A stretch of 64,000 nucleotides of DNA from Chersky-299 sp963749535 (GCA_963749535.1 CAVVNF010000028.1:14561-78560); one strand, 5' to 3'. Shown: positions 37,379-46,724, numbered from the stretch's first letter. The notes: a model not told the origin generated them from the sequence alone. Numbers and translations: made by a program.

Positions 37379-39043
37379 TCAGAATGAAGGATCGACGACC
37401 ACATCGATCAGATTCGGAGCACCTGAACCGAGGGCATTCTTCAGCACGTTCCGTAGGTCAGCCGGGTCGGTCACCTTCTGGGCGGCGATGCCCAAGCCTT
37501 CGGCGATTTTGCAGAAATCGATCTCCGGCGGGCACAGCACCGTGCCTAGGTTCCGGCCTTTGACCTCGTCCCCCATCAGCTTCGTCTTCATTATCCTTAC
37601 CTGGCGGTAGCAGGAGTTGGAGATGATGATAAAGGTAACGGGGATGCTGTAATGAGAAGCATTCCACAGACTCTGGATAGACCACATCGCGCTGCCGTCG
37701 CCGGCGATACAGACTACGGGCCTGTCCGGCGAAGCCAGCTTGGCGCCAAGGGCGGTCGGCAACCCGCCGCCGATACTGCCCCCGCCCCGCGCGCGCTGAT
37801 AGCTGCGAAGCTCTTTGAACGGGACAGTCCGTCTCAATATGGCAGAGTACGACCAGCAGTCATCCACGATCCTCGTGCCCGGCTGTATGGCATCCCGTAT
37901 TTCAGCCATCAACCTCGTGCCGGAGATCGGAGTGTTGTCCCATTCCGCGAGCGATTTCTTCTCGAAAGCGTCGACCATCGCTTGCTTTTCCTGGGAGATG
38001 GTTTTCACTCTCGCGGCGATGCTTGAACGTGCGCTGGGCGTCAGCACGTCGGTGAGGGCCTCCGTCAGATCGTTCAAAGCCACCTTGATATCGCCCTCGA
38101 CGCCGCACGCTATCGGCAGGTTTTTCGCTATCTGCCACGGATTGTTGTCTATCTGAATGACCTTCGTGGTAGGCGGCACGAGCGGCTTCGGCAGGTAAAT
38201 CGCCTGCTGGAAGAACATGGATCCGATGACCACCAAGACGTCTGCCGCTTCAATAACGTCGCGGGTGGCCAGACTGTTGGGATCCATGTCGCCGATGTAT
38301 TGCGGATGGTGGACGGGGAAATTGACGTCGCTCATCCACGGCTGATACACGCGGGCGCCGATCTGTTCGGCAAACCGGACGACTTCGTCCAGCGCCTCGC
38401 ACTTCGTCACGCCGTCTTCAACGATCATCGCCGGGCTCTTAGCTCCAGAAAGCAGTTCCACCGCGGCTTTGATGGAGCGGTCGTCCGGATGGAGCCTCGT
38501 GTAGGAGTGACAACTGGGCGGATACTCGAAGTCGAACGTATTGGTCAGAACATCCCCAGGCAGAGAAACTAGGACCGGACCTGTGGGCGGATGCGTCGCA
38601 ATCTTGAACGCGCGGCGCATGATGGTGGGGATGTCTTCCGGGCGGATGATCTCAGTCCCCCACTTGGTGAACGGACTGCCGATCTTGACGAGGTTATCGG
38701 ACATGGCGGCCTCTTCAGCCAACAGGCGAGTGTCCTGCTGCCCGACGGTGACCACCAATGGGACGCCGCCCCAGTAGGCATTGGACAGCATCGGAAGACC
38801 GGCGGCCAGACCCGTGCCGGTGTGCAGATTCAGAACTCCGACTTTTCCCGAAGTACGCGCGTACCCTTCGGCCATACCCACAGCCGCGACCTCGTGCAGA
38901 CAGAGTATGTACTTTATCTCCGGGTGGTCTTCCATCGCATCGACGAACTGCACCTCGGTCGCCCCCGGAATACCGAACACATATTCCACGCCTTCACTGC
39001 GTAGAATCTGCATCATTGCTTCTTTGCCCGTTACTCTAGACAT
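37379..39043 (-). CDS. Thiamine-diphosphate enzyme, benzoylformate decarboxylase/acetolactate synthase-like
   Basis: 554 residues with the three-domain TPP fold. The activating Glu is in CLHEVAAVGMAEGYAR. The stretch NLHTGTGLAAGLPMLSNA and VTVGQQDTR resembles benzoylformate decarboxylase more than acetohydroxyacid synthase. The C-terminal cofactor motif is IAGDGSAMWSIQSLWNASHY, running to IIISN. I see no FAD-dependent synthase partner or small subunit. It probably decarboxylates a 2-oxo acid to an aldehyde, which the AOR three genes later could oxidise; that link is inferred from order only. The ATG follows AGGAGA. The panE-like gene starts 69 bases after its stop. Confidence 0.85.
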   Translation of the reverse strand: MSRVTGKEAMMQILRSEGVEYVFGIPGATEVQFVDAMEDHPEIKYILCLHEVAAVGMAEGYARTSGKVGVLNLHTGTGLAAGLPMLSNAYWGGVPLVVTVGQQDTRLLAEEAAMSDNLVKIGSPFTKWGTEIIRPEDIPTIMRRAFKIATHPPTGPVLVSLPGDVLTNTFDFEYPPSCHSYTRLHPDDRSIKAAVELLSGAKSPAMIVEDGVTKCEALDEVVRFAEQIGARVYQPWMSDVNFPVHHPQYIGDMDPNSLATRDVIEAADVLVVIGSMFFQQAIYLPKPLVPPTTKVIQIDNNPWQIAKNLPIACGVEGDIKVALNDLTEALTDVLTPSARSSIAARVKTISQEKQAMVDAFEKKSLAEWDNTPISGTRLMAEIRDAIQPGTRIVDDCWSYSAILRRTVPFKELRSYQRARGGGSIGGGLPTALGAKLASPDRPVVCIAGDGSAMWSIQSLWNASHYSIPVTFIIISNSCYRQVRIMKTKLMGDEVKGRNLGTVLCPPEIDFCKIAEGLGIAAQKVTDPADLRNVLKNALGSGAPNLIDVVVDPSF

Positions 39044-39373
39044 CTGTGGCGTCTCCTATGTGTATCAGTATTGCTGCCCTGCCCGCGGTGATCTTCGCGG
39101 CGTCGTCCTATCAGTCGGTGCCGCCGTCGAAGGTTTTTGCCTCTCTCAGAATACCAAGCGGCCGCAGCCGACACGGGGGCGAGTGCCGGCTGCGGCGCGC
39201 GATGGGTCCTCGCAACGAACCGCTTACCTATCCGGGGCGACAGGCAATAAGACCGAATAGGATCCGCACCCCGACGAGTCGCTGCGTATCTCGACGAAGC
39301 CGTCAAACTCGAGATGCAGATCCTATCGCTTTCCTTACGTTCAGCTACTCAAAACCAGTCACACAGCCCACGT
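39044..39373 (-). other. Intergenic region with one strong hairpin
   Basis: The 330-base gap lies between two minus-strand genes and shows no credible coding. GCCGCAGCCG (39161-39170) and CGGCTGCGGC (39187-39196) form a perfect 10-bp stem with a 16-base loop. It may terminate the transcript of the binding-protein gene upstream, although there is no T-run. The promoter of the TPP-enzyme cluster should lie between this hairpin and 39043, but I could not place its boxes. Confidence 0.5.
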
Positions 39374-40897
39374 TTACTTGAAGGTCGTTCCCGGCAGGAT
39401 GATCGGCTTGGCTTGAGCCTGGAGGAAGCCGCCGGCGTCGGTGGGTTCCACGATGAGCAGGTCATAGGGCCAGACTTTTATGCTCCACGGATTCTGCACC
39501 GTGCCTTTCACCCACTGGCCCATCCAGAGCGGGGTGAACACGATGTTCGGGAAGGAACGCTTGCCGACGTCGGTGGCCCCGGTCGTCACCGGCGAGGTGA
39601 AGTCGAGCGGTCCGACGATGGTGTCCATCTTGGTGGCGCCCACGTTCGTGATGATCTCTTCTTTGTCGTCCACGTTCGTGGTGCGCTTGAGGGCATCGAC
39701 GGCCCATTCGAAGAGCATGTAGTGCTCCATGGGCTGCGTCCACTGCTGGCCGGTCGTCTTCTCGTAGCTCAGGCACAGGTCGGCGCAGGTCTCGCCGGTG
39801 AGGGAGGACTTGAACGGGTTGAGGGGATGCCACCAGCTGGTACCGGCCAGGCCGTAGCCGGTGGTGCCCAGGGCTTCCTGGGTGGTCGGGAAGAGGGTCT
39901 GGATACCGATGTCGGCCACCTTGGGCACCCAGCTCTGCTGGTAGCACTGCTTCCAGAAGTTGGCCCAGTCCGGCGGGATCATGAGGCCGGTGAGCTCCTC
40001 GCAGCCTTGCTTCTTAAACAGGGCGATGATGGTGGTCCAGTCTTCCAGTCCCACCGAGAAGTTCCCGCCGTCGACCACGGTGAGACCGGCGGCCTTCATG
40101 GGCGGTGGGTAGAAGTTGCGGCGGTCGTTGCCCTCTACGTCGTTCGGCCACAGGCAACCGACCATCTTGTTGGTGGGCAGAGCCGGGTCGGTCAACATGG
40201 CCACGCTGCAGTCGACCAGGCCTTTGTTGTCCCAGAAGGCCATGTACCACCACTTGAACTGCTGGGTGTCGGTGCCGCCCACACCGTGGATGAGGGAATC
40301 CGAAGGAGAGTCGGTGAGCACGCACGGGCAGCCCAAGGCTTCGGCCTGCAGGGCGGCCGGGATGGTGGTGTCGGTGGTGGAGGCGGCCATGAGGATGTCG
40401 ACCTTATCGTTGTTGATAAGGCCGGCAGCCACGGTGCCGCCGAAGTTGACGTCGGACTGGGTGTCTTTAATGACGATGCTCATGGGGTGGGCTACACCCT
40501 TGGCATCGACCAGCGAGCCGGCTTTGGCGTATTCCTGCCAACGGGAGGCGGCCCAGGCATCGGCGGTCGCGAAGGCGGCGTCGTTGCCGGTCTTCGGGGT
40601 CATGAAGCCGAACTTGAGTTCCCGTCCGGTGGTCGGCGCGGAGCTGACCGTGGTGGTGCTCTGCGCGGCCGCGGTGGTGGTGGTCGCCCCGCCGGCCGTG
40701 GTCGCGGTGGTGGCCGCGGTGGTCGTCGTGGTACTGCCGCCGCAGGCTGCCACCAGGCCGCCTAGGCCGGCCCCCACGCCGATGGTGGCTCCGGCGATCC
40801 CGGCGATCTTCAGGAACTCACGGCGGCTGACCGCCTTGCGTTCCAAAGGACCGGGTCCTTCCTGGCTCTCCCGAGTTTGCTGTTCCTTCTCCGACAT
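39374..40897 (-). CDS. Branched-chain-amino-acid-type ABC substrate-binding lipoprotein 2 (Tat signal)
   Basis: 507 residues. It has the same design as the protein at 14741-16228: a twin-arginine motif (SRREFLKIAG), the hydrophobic GIAGATIGVGAGLGGL, a lipobox ending VAACGG, a Thr/Ala linker and a type I periplasmic-binding fold (LKFGFMTPKTGNDAAFATAD). The two leaders are near-identical while the binding domains are diverged, indicating paralogues for different ligands. No permease or ATPase adjoins either. GGAGGGGAC precedes the ATG. It is divergent from the iclR gene, which probably regulates it through the direct repeats at 41080-41113. Confidence 0.88.
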   Translation of the reverse strand: MSEKEQQTRESQEGPGPLERKAVSRREFLKIAGIAGATIGVGAGLGGLVAACGGSTTTTTAATTATTAGGATTTTAAAQSTTTVSSAPTTGRELKFGFMTPKTGNDAAFATADAWAASRWQEYAKAGSLVDAKGVAHPMSIVIKDTQSDVNFGGTVAAGLINNDKVDILMAASTTDTTIPAALQAEALGCPCVLTDSPSDSLIHGVGGTDTQQFKWWYMAFWDNKGLVDCSVAMLTDPALPTNKMVGCLWPNDVEGNDRRNFYPPPMKAAGLTVVDGGNFSVGLEDWTTIIALFKKQGCEELTGLMIPPDWANFWKQCYQQSWVPKVADIGIQTLFPTTQEALGTTGYGLAGTSWWHPLNPFKSSLTGETCADLCLSYEKTTGQQWTQPMEHYMLFEWAVDALKRTTNVDDKEEIITNVGATKMDTIVGPLDFTSPVTTGATDVGKRSFPNIVFTPLWMGQWVKGTVQNPWSIKVWPYDLLIVEPTDAGGFLQAQAKPIILPGTTFK

Positions 40898-41079
40898 GTC
40901 CCCTCCGTTTCAGCTTCGAGAATGACTTCGCGCCCGCGGAATTCCCGCGGAGAGGCTCTGTCGGGCGCCGCCTTCATGCGGCTCCGGCAAAGCCGCGTTG
41001 CGGCTCCGACCACAAGGGTCGGTTACATGGTCTTATAGCACTCATTGGGAAACGGGTCAATGAGAATATGTAATTACCA

Positions 41080-41113
41080 TTACAGAAACGTGCCTCTTCC
41101 TTACCGAAATGTG
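41080..41113. promoter_or_regulatory. Candidate IclR operator: two direct repeats 21 bp apart
   Basis: TTACAGAAACGTG (41080-41092) and TTACCGAAATGTG (41101-41113) agree at 11 of 13 bases and start exactly 21 bp apart, about two helical turns. They lie in an AT-rich patch of the 476-bp gap between binding-protein gene 2 (minus, start 40897) and iclR (plus, start 41374). A smaller inverted pair (TACCG and CGGTA) overlaps the second repeat. The rest of the gap (40898-41373) shows no gene. Confidence 0.5.
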
Positions 41114-41373
41114 AAATACGGTACGATTGAGTGCCCCTTCGCGGCCCTCTCGCAAGAGCCTCAGCTCACTCAAAAGACGTGGTTTGTTCCGCGGCGAGTG
41201 GGACTTCGGCGATCTTCACTTCCCCATTGGCGGTTGGAGACACCGGCCGTGACTTGAGATGGTCATCCGTTCAAATGCAGAGCGATGCTAGACTCTGACA
41301 AACAACCGACACAAGGCCCCGCCTAAGAGCGGCCCATCGAGCCTTATTGCTCCCTGGTGCAGAGAGGATCACA

Positions 41374-42213
41374 TTGGCAGCCGCTAGAAAGAGCAAGCCG
41401 ACGGAGGAACGGTCCGACGACCCTTCGATCGTGCGGTCCCTTTCCAAAGGGCTGGTTCTTCTCGGGCTCTTCGATTCGGAGCACCAAGAATTCACTCTGG
41501 ACGAGATGACCGAGCAAACCGGATTTCCCAGGATGACGGTCTGGCGCATGTTGAGGACCCTGGAGGCAGCTGACTACGTTGTCCGTGACCCCGTCACGAG
41601 TCGATACCATCTCGGACCCGCCATGCTGGTGTCCACGTACCTGACGTGGGGGTACGCGGCCGTCCTACAGGCTGCCCGACCGTATTTGGAAGCACTCGCC
41701 CGCGAGACCGAGGAGCCGGTCACCCTGGCGGTCGAGATCGACGGGGTCGCCGTGAGCGTGGATCGGGTCGATAGCTCCCGTTTCTTTCATAGAGAGGTGG
41801 CGTTGGGCCGGATAATCGGGGATACCGCGAACGCGCACGGAAAAGTGTTCGCCGCCTTCAAGTCCGAGCCGGAACGAGAGCTGATAATCGGCCGATCACA
41901 CCCTCAGTTGACTCCCAATACGATCACGGACGCGAAGGCCCTTCGTTCGGAGCTGGAGCGCGTGGCCCGCGAAGGAGTCGCCTTCGACATCGAGGAGCGA
42001 AACATCGGCACGTGCGCCGTGGCGGCACCGGTCTTCAACCAGGTGGGAGCGGTCATGGCCACGATCGGTGTTCTGGTTCCAACCGGCCGCTTTGGCCCCG
42101 AAGAACGTCGCAAATGCGCCGAGGCGGTGCGAGCTGCCGCCGCCTCTCTTTCGGCCTTCCTCGGCTACGCCCCGCCCAAGGCGGCGGAACTGCCCCAAGC
42201 GGGCCCGTCATGA
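41374..42213 (+). CDS. IclR family transcriptional regulator
   Basis: About 279 residues: an N-terminal winged helix-turn-helix (SLSKGLVLLGLF; FTLDEMTEQTGFPRMTVWRMLRTLEAA) and a C-terminal GAF-like ligand domain (ALGRIIGDTANAHGKVFAAF; GVAFDIEERNIGTCAVAAPV). I take the TTG at 41374, preceded by GAGAGG; a TTG at 41347 is possible. IclR proteins often control aromatic or carboxylic acid catabolism. It is divergent from binding-protein gene 2 and convergent with the Fe-alcohol dehydrogenase gene. Direct repeats in the divergent gap are the likely binding site. The ligand is unknown. Confidence 0.9.
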   Translation: MAAARKSKPTEERSDDPSIVRSLSKGLVLLGLFDSEHQEFTLDEMTEQTGFPRMTVWRMLRTLEAADYVVRDPVTSRYHLGPAMLVSTYLTWGYAAVLQAARPYLEALARETEEPVTLAVEIDGVAVSVDRVDSSRFFHREVALGRIIGDTANAHGKVFAAFKSEPERELIIGRSHPQLTPNTITDAKALRSELERVAREGVAFDIEERNIGTCAVAAPVFNQVGAVMATIGVLVPTGRFGPEERRKCAEAVRAAAASLSAFLGYAPPKAAELPQAGPS

Positions 42214-42326
42214 CCGACGGGCCGACCCTGAGGCGTTTACCCTAGGGTCCCCCCGTCGATCCCCCGCTCACCCGCGAAGACGGAGTCTTCGGCGCGGCGC
42301 CAAGCACTGCGCCCGCTGACCGATCC

Positions 42327-43499
42327 CTACATAGATCGGCGGAGGATCTCGGCTGCATCCGCCTCATCAAGGTCCGCCAATGACGAGCCCATGCACGGCC
42401 CCATTGTAAGGAAGGCTTCTTTAGCGATGGTATCGATCATGTCTTCCGTGACGCCGAGGCTGGATGCCGTGATATCGAGACCGACTTTCGCCAGGAATTC
42501 CTTGAGCGCGTCTGACGACTGCTTGGCCAACTCGGTCTCGTTGATACCTTCCCCCGACCTCCCGAGCAATCGAGCGATCCTGGCGTAACGAGCCGGATCA
42601 CTCTGATACGTGTAACCCAGGTATGCGGGTCCTAGCGCCGCCATGGTCTTGCCATGAACAGAATCGGTGTGCCCCCCGATGCACTGACCTATCGCATGTA
42701 TCGCGACGACGTTCGCGTTGTCGAAGGCCACCCCGGCAAGGGTGCTGGCCCACGCCATTTTCGTCCTGGCTTCGAGGTCCGAGCCGTCGTGGAAGGCGGT
42801 TTCGAGGTTCGTGACCGTCAGTCGGATGGCTTCCTGGCCGAACAAGTCGCTGAATAGGTTGGCCCCCCTGGACAAGTACGCCTCAAGCGCGTGAAACAGT
42901 ACATCGACCCCGGTCGTGGCGGTGACCTCCGCAGGCACTCCGAGCATAAGGTTGGGATCGACGATGGACACTTTCGGGTACAGGCTGGGGTGAACCACGC
43001 CCGGTTTGTAATGCCTCTGTGTGTCCGTGATTACGGCGATACGGGTGACTTCCGACCCGGTGCCCGCGGTCGTGGTGATGGTCACGATCGGGAGAGCGTC
43101 CCGAACCCCGACCGCCCAAGGGTTACTGCCACCCGGTAGATAGTCAAGGACGGACGTGCCGTTGGCCGCGGCGAAGGCGATCGCCTTGGCCGCGTCCATC
43201 GCGCTGCCCCCTCCCAGGCCCACCACGAACGAGCAGCCTTCGTCACGCGCGACCTTGGCCAGTCTGTCGACATATTCCGAGCGGGGATTGGGCTCCACGC
43301 CCTCGTCGACCACCACCGCGACACCCGCTTCGTCGAGCAGATCCGTGACTATGCCGAGAATGCCGGTCGCCCTCATGACGTCCGGGTATGTCACCAATAG
43401 CGCTCGGCTACCCAGCCCTGCCACTGCCTGCGGCAGTCTCGAGACGGAACCGGGGCCAAACACGACTCCGGTGGGCAGGGAGAAGTTGAACGGCTCCAT
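42327..43499 (-). CDS. Iron-containing alcohol dehydrogenase
   Basis: 390 residues, standard length for group III NAD(P)-dependent alcohol dehydrogenases. Motifs are GLGGGSAMDAAKAIA (cofactor loop), TTTAGTGSEVTRIAVITD and SIVDPNLML with the first metal ligand. Further ligand His residues are in LFHALEAYLS and AIHAIGQCIGGHTDSVHG. It differs clearly from the transhydrogenase at 11198-12502, which has the HOT signatures missing here. AGGAGG precedes the ATG by eight bases. It lies upstream of nothing on its strand except the iclR terminus and is separated from the EMO gene by 36 bases, so it may be the last gene of the etfBA-EMO transcript and interconvert an alcohol and an aldehyde of the pathway. 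Confidence 0.9.
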   Translation of the reverse strand: MEPFNFSLPTGVVFGPGSVSRLPQAVAGLGSRALLVTYPDVMRATGILGIVTDLLDEAGVAVVVDEGVEPNPRSEYVDRLAKVARDEGCSFVVGLGGGSAMDAAKAIAFAAANGTSVLDYLPGGSNPWAVGVRDALPIVTITTTAGTGSEVTRIAVITDTQRHYKPGVVHPSLYPKVSIVDPNLMLGVPAEVTATTGVDVLFHALEAYLSRGANLFSDLFGQEAIRLTVTNLETAFHDGSDLEARTKMAWASTLAGVAFDNANVVAIHAIGQCIGGHTDSVHGKTMAALGPAYLGYTYQSDPARYARIARLLGRSGEGINETELAKQSSDALKEFLAKVGLDITASSLGVTEDMIDTIAKEAFLTMGPCMGSSLADLDEADAAEILRRSM

Positions 43500-43535
43500 T
43501 GTCGATCCTCCTAGGCTAGAGTGGGGTTGACGTAC

Positions 43536-45725
43536 TCACTGCGTCCCCGAAGGCGCGGCCTGCCGCTGATCGGCGGCCGAAGCACCTTCCAAGGCCTCGT
43601 CGAGTATTTCCGCGATATCGCGAACTCGTAGCTGCTCGTCAAGTCCTTCGTGTTTCACCCCGTCGTCGAGCATGATCTTGCAGAACGGGCAGGCAGTGCC
43701 CACCACCTGTGCGCCGGTCGCTGCCATCTCCCGGATACGCAAGAATTCGATAGGCTCTCCGATCTTTATCTCACTCCACATGCGGCCCCCTCCTCCGCCG
43801 CAACAGAAGCCGTCGCGGCCGTGGCGCTCGGGCTCCCTCAAAGCCGCGCCGGTCTCGGCGAGCAGGTCGCGGGGCTGCTGATAGATGTCGTTGTAGCGCC
43901 CCAGGTAGCAGGAGTCGTGATACGCCACCGTCAGACCGGCGGTCGGGGTGAGCGGCAGGCGACCACTCGACACCAGCTCAAGCAGCAGTTCAGTGTGATG
44001 AACCACCTTCCAGTCGGCGCCCATCTGGGGATAGTCGTTACGGAAGGTGTTGTAACAATGGGGACACTGCGTGAGGATCGCGCGGAAGCGGTATTTGTCG
44101 ATGGTCTCCTTCAAGGACGCCGCCCCCACCTGGAAGAGCATCTCCTCCCCCATCCGGCGGCCGGCCTCGCAGTTACAGGTTTCTTCCTCTCCGAGGACGG
44201 CGTAAGATACCCCGGCCCGATTAAGTAGGCGCACGATCGCTCTGGTCACATTCTGCGAGCGCGGATCGTAGCTCCCCGCGCAGCCGACGAAGAAGAGATA
44301 GTCGACGGGTCGGGGCTCGGCGCTGCCGGGTAGGTCGGCGTCGAGAAGTGGTTGCGCACCGTCGGGCAGTTCGGCCGTGCCCGATAGCCCGGCGTTGCCG
44401 GATGGCTTCGGGGCCTCAGATGGCTTGGCGTCGCCCTGAATCTCCGCAAACACCGGTACCGCCACATCGAAGCCTTCGGTCCACGCCATGCGATCCTTCT
44501 GCTTCAACTGCCACGGGTTCCCGCGCATGCCCATGGACTCGAGGGCTTTGGCCGCACTGCCGCTCAGCCGACCTTCGTTGGTGAGGTGACGCCGGATCTC
44601 GAGCACTTTGTCGAGTTGGTTGATGGCCACCGGACAGTGTTCCACGCAACTTCTGCATGTGGTGCAACTCCAGATCTCGTCGTCTTCGATAAGGTCCAGC
44701 ACGTCGGGAGTCTCGCGCGGGGCACGAGATCCCGGGACAAGTTGGCGGGTGGCTTCGGCAGTCTTCTGCTGCAGTACCTGCCGGCTCTTGAGGACGATCA
44801 TTTTGGGATTCAGAGGCTTGCCGGAAGCCGTGGCCGGACAGACCTCTTGGCACCGACCGCAGTGGGTGCAGGCGTCCAGGTCCTCGAGATCCGGCCATGA
44901 GTAAGCGGCGATCGTCCCCACGCCTAAGCTCTCCACTTCCTCGATGTCGGGGACGAAGGTCATCGAGCCTTTCGGGCGCCGGTCGCGCAGGAAGACATTG
45001 GTAGGAGCAGTGAAGACGTGCAGGAACTTGGTGAAGCCGAGCGCTCCGATAAAGCCGAGGGCGAGCAGCATGTGAAAGACCCAAAGGTACCGGTAAAACG
45101 TGGTGGCGCCGCCCACGCTGGCTATGTTCGCGAGGCCTTTGCCCACTCCATAGCCCACGAAGCTCGCGACTCTCTCGTAGTGGGGAAAACCGGACACGTA
45201 GATGCGGGCACCTTCGAGGAGGAAACCTGTTACCCCGATCACGAACAGCAGGATCAAAGGATAATGGTCGTACCAGGTGCGCTCGAGCTTAGCCGGTCTC
45301 TGTATGTAGCGTCGCACTGCGGCCAGGATGACACCGATCAGAAGCGCCAGCCCTCCGATCTCCATCATGAAGCTGAACCCGAGATAGAAACGGCCCGTGA
45401 AGAAGTGCAGGCCAAAGTCGATGGCGAAGATAAGGATGATGGTACCGATGAACAGGACCGTGAAGCCCCAGAAGATCGATAGGTGCATGATCCCCGCGTA
45501 ACGGTCCTCGAGGATGGCCTTCTGCAGGAGACCGTTCACAACGAAGTCCCGCGCGCGGCTCGCTATGTGGTCGGTACGTTTGGCCGGCGCCGGCTGCGCC
45601 TTTCTGTAAATCCAGACACGGCGAGCCAGGTACCCTATGACCGACAGGACCGCGACGGCAGCCCCCGCGTACATGACGATCTCTGCCCAATGGGGCACGT
45701 TCCATAGGAGCTGTCGCGTTTCCAC
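43536..45725 (-). CDS. Membrane Fe-S oxidoreductase, probable ETF:(mena)quinone oxidoreductase (EMO/DUF224-HdrD type)
   Basis: 729 residues. The N-terminal third has about six membrane helices of the NarI (nitrate reductase gamma, heme b) type, with His residues in helices. It is followed by a ferredoxin-like pair (CTHCGRCQEVCP and CTTCRSCVEHCP) and two CCG-type domains (CNCEAGRRMGEEML with QCPHCYNTF; GFCCGGGGGRMW with CPFCKIML). This is the architecture of the membrane proteins that oxidise reduced ETF and reduce menaquinone in Geobacter and Syntrophomonas. A Pro/Ala/Gly-rich insert near residues 445-480 is unusual. The GTG start lies nine bases after the etfA stop. It would carry electrons from acyl-CoA dehydrogenase through EtfAB into the quinone pool. 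Confidence 0.88.
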   Translation of the reverse strand: METRQLLWNVPHWAEIVMYAGAAVAVLSVIGYLARRVWIYRKAQPAPAKRTDHIASRARDFVVNGLLQKAILEDRYAGIMHLSIFWGFTVLFIGTIILIFAIDFGLHFFTGRFYLGFSFMMEIGGLALLIGVILAAVRRYIQRPAKLERTWYDHYPLILLFVIGVTGFLLEGARIYVSGFPHYERVASFVGYGVGKGLANIASVGGATTFYRYLWVFHMLLALGFIGALGFTKFLHVFTAPTNVFLRDRRPKGSMTFVPDIEEVESLGVGTIAAYSWPDLEDLDACTHCGRCQEVCPATASGKPLNPKMIVLKSRQVLQQKTAEATRQLVPGSRAPRETPDVLDLIEDDEIWSCTTCRSCVEHCPVAINQLDKVLEIRRHLTNEGRLSGSAAKALESMGMRGNPWQLKQKDRMAWTEGFDVAVPVFAEIQGDAKPSEAPKPSGNAGLSGTAELPDGAQPLLDADLPGSAEPRPVDYLFFVGCAGSYDPRSQNVTRAIVRLLNRAGVSYAVLGEEETCNCEAGRRMGEEMLFQVGAASLKETIDKYRFRAILTQCPHCYNTFRNDYPQMGADWKVVHHTELLLELVSSGRLPLTPTAGLTVAYHDSCYLGRYNDIYQQPRDLLAETGAALREPERHGRDGFCCGGGGGRMWSEIKIGEPIEFLRIREMAATGAQVVGTACPFCKIMLDDGVKHEGLDEQLRVRDIAEILDEALEGASAADQRQAAPSGTQ

Positions 45726-45734
45726 TTTGCCGTC

Positions 45735-46724
45735 CTAGGACGATGCCTTGCGCCGACGGATCTCCTCTGTGAGTGCGGGCACCACCGTGTGCAGGTCTCC
45801 TACCAAGCCGAAATCCGCGAAGGAGAAGATGGGGGCGTCTGGGTCTTTGTTGATGGCCACGATGTAGTCGGAGGTCTGCATGCCCGCCCGGTGCTGGATG
45901 GACCCGGAGATGCCACAGGCGATGTACAGCCTGGGCGAGACGGTCTTCCCGGTCTGCCCCACCTGGGACTGATGAGGCTTCCATCCGGAGTCCACGGCCG
46001 CCCGGCTGGCCCCGACCGCCGCTCCGAGCTCGTCGGCAAGCGCCTGGATGATGCCGAAGGCCTCGGCACCGCCAAGGCCACGGCCGCCGGATACGATGAT
46101 CGCAGCCTCCTCGAGACTGACGATACCGGCGTTCTCGCAGACGACTTCTATGATGTTCGCAAGAAGACCCCAGGGCCCGAAGTCGACCGATAGGGGTATG
46201 AGGTCAGGACTCGCCGCCGCCTCCTCGCGGGCGAACATGTTCGACCGCACAGTCGCGAGCACCGGCTTGGAGACGGCCTCCTTCTCAACGATCACGCCGC
46301 CACCGAAGCACGGGTGGGTGGCGATCACCCGGCCATCCGCCGCTTCCAGGCCCGTGATATCCGCCAAGAGACCTACGCCCAACCGAGTGGCACACGCAGA
46401 AGCCATGTCCCGGCCCTCCGAGGAGCCGGCAAAAAGGACCAACGCCGGAGCAGCGGCCGTAATAGCCGCCATCGCCCCGTCGGTGAAGGGGCCAGGTCGG
46501 AACACCGCGAGCTCGGGGCTCTCGATCAGATAGACTCGCTCAGCGCCGTAGCGGGCGGCCGCGTCCACGAATGGCCCTGCCTCCGCGGCCATGATCGCGA
46601 CGCTCACGGGTCCGCCTATGGTCCCGGCAAGGGCGTGAGCCCGAGTAATGCTTTCCAACGTGACATTGGCAAGCTTCCCTTGCCTGGGCTCGGCTACAAC
46701 TAGGATGCCACTCTCATTGCTCAC
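45735..46724 (-). CDS. etfA: Electron transfer flavoprotein alpha subunit
   Basis: About 329 residues. The C-terminal FAD domain is textbook: GASRAAVDSGWKPHQSQVGQ, then LYIACGISGSIQHRAGM, then VAINKDPDAPIFSFADFGLV. The N-terminal domain pairs with EtfB. I take the GTG at 46724, with GGGAG about eight bases upstream; an ATG at 46739 is possible. It is 70 bases after etfB and 9 bases before the EMO-type gene, so the three form one unit whose promoter is the conserved module at 47634-47714. The soluble ETF accepts electrons from dehydrogenases such as the ACAD at 48853-50076. Confidence 0.93.
   Translation of the reverse strand: MSNESGILVVAEPRQGKLANVTLESITRAHALAGTIGGPVSVAIMAAEAGPFVDAAARYGAERVYLIESPELAVFRPGPFTDGAMAAITAAAPALVLFAGSSEGRDMASACATRLGVGLLADITGLEAADGRVIATHPCFGGGVIVEKEAVSKPVLATVRSNMFAREEAAASPDLIPLSVDFGPWGLLANIIEVVCENAGIVSLEEAAIIVSGGRGLGGAEAFGIIQALADELGAAVGASRAAVDSGWKPHQSQVGQTGKTVSPRLYIACGISGSIQHRAGMQTSDYIVAINKDPDAPIFSFADFGLVGDLHTVVPALTEEIRRRKASS

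Noticed and set aside
39314..40765. A 483-codon Gly/Arg-rich plus-strand open frame
   Set aside because: It lies antisense to binding-protein gene 2, and its low-complexity end mirrors the Thr/Ala linker codons.
43950..44200. CNCEAG in place of CCG in the first Hdr-like domain of the EMO-type protein
   Set aside because: As far as I recall, this subfamily often departs from CCG in its first domain, so it is not a defect.
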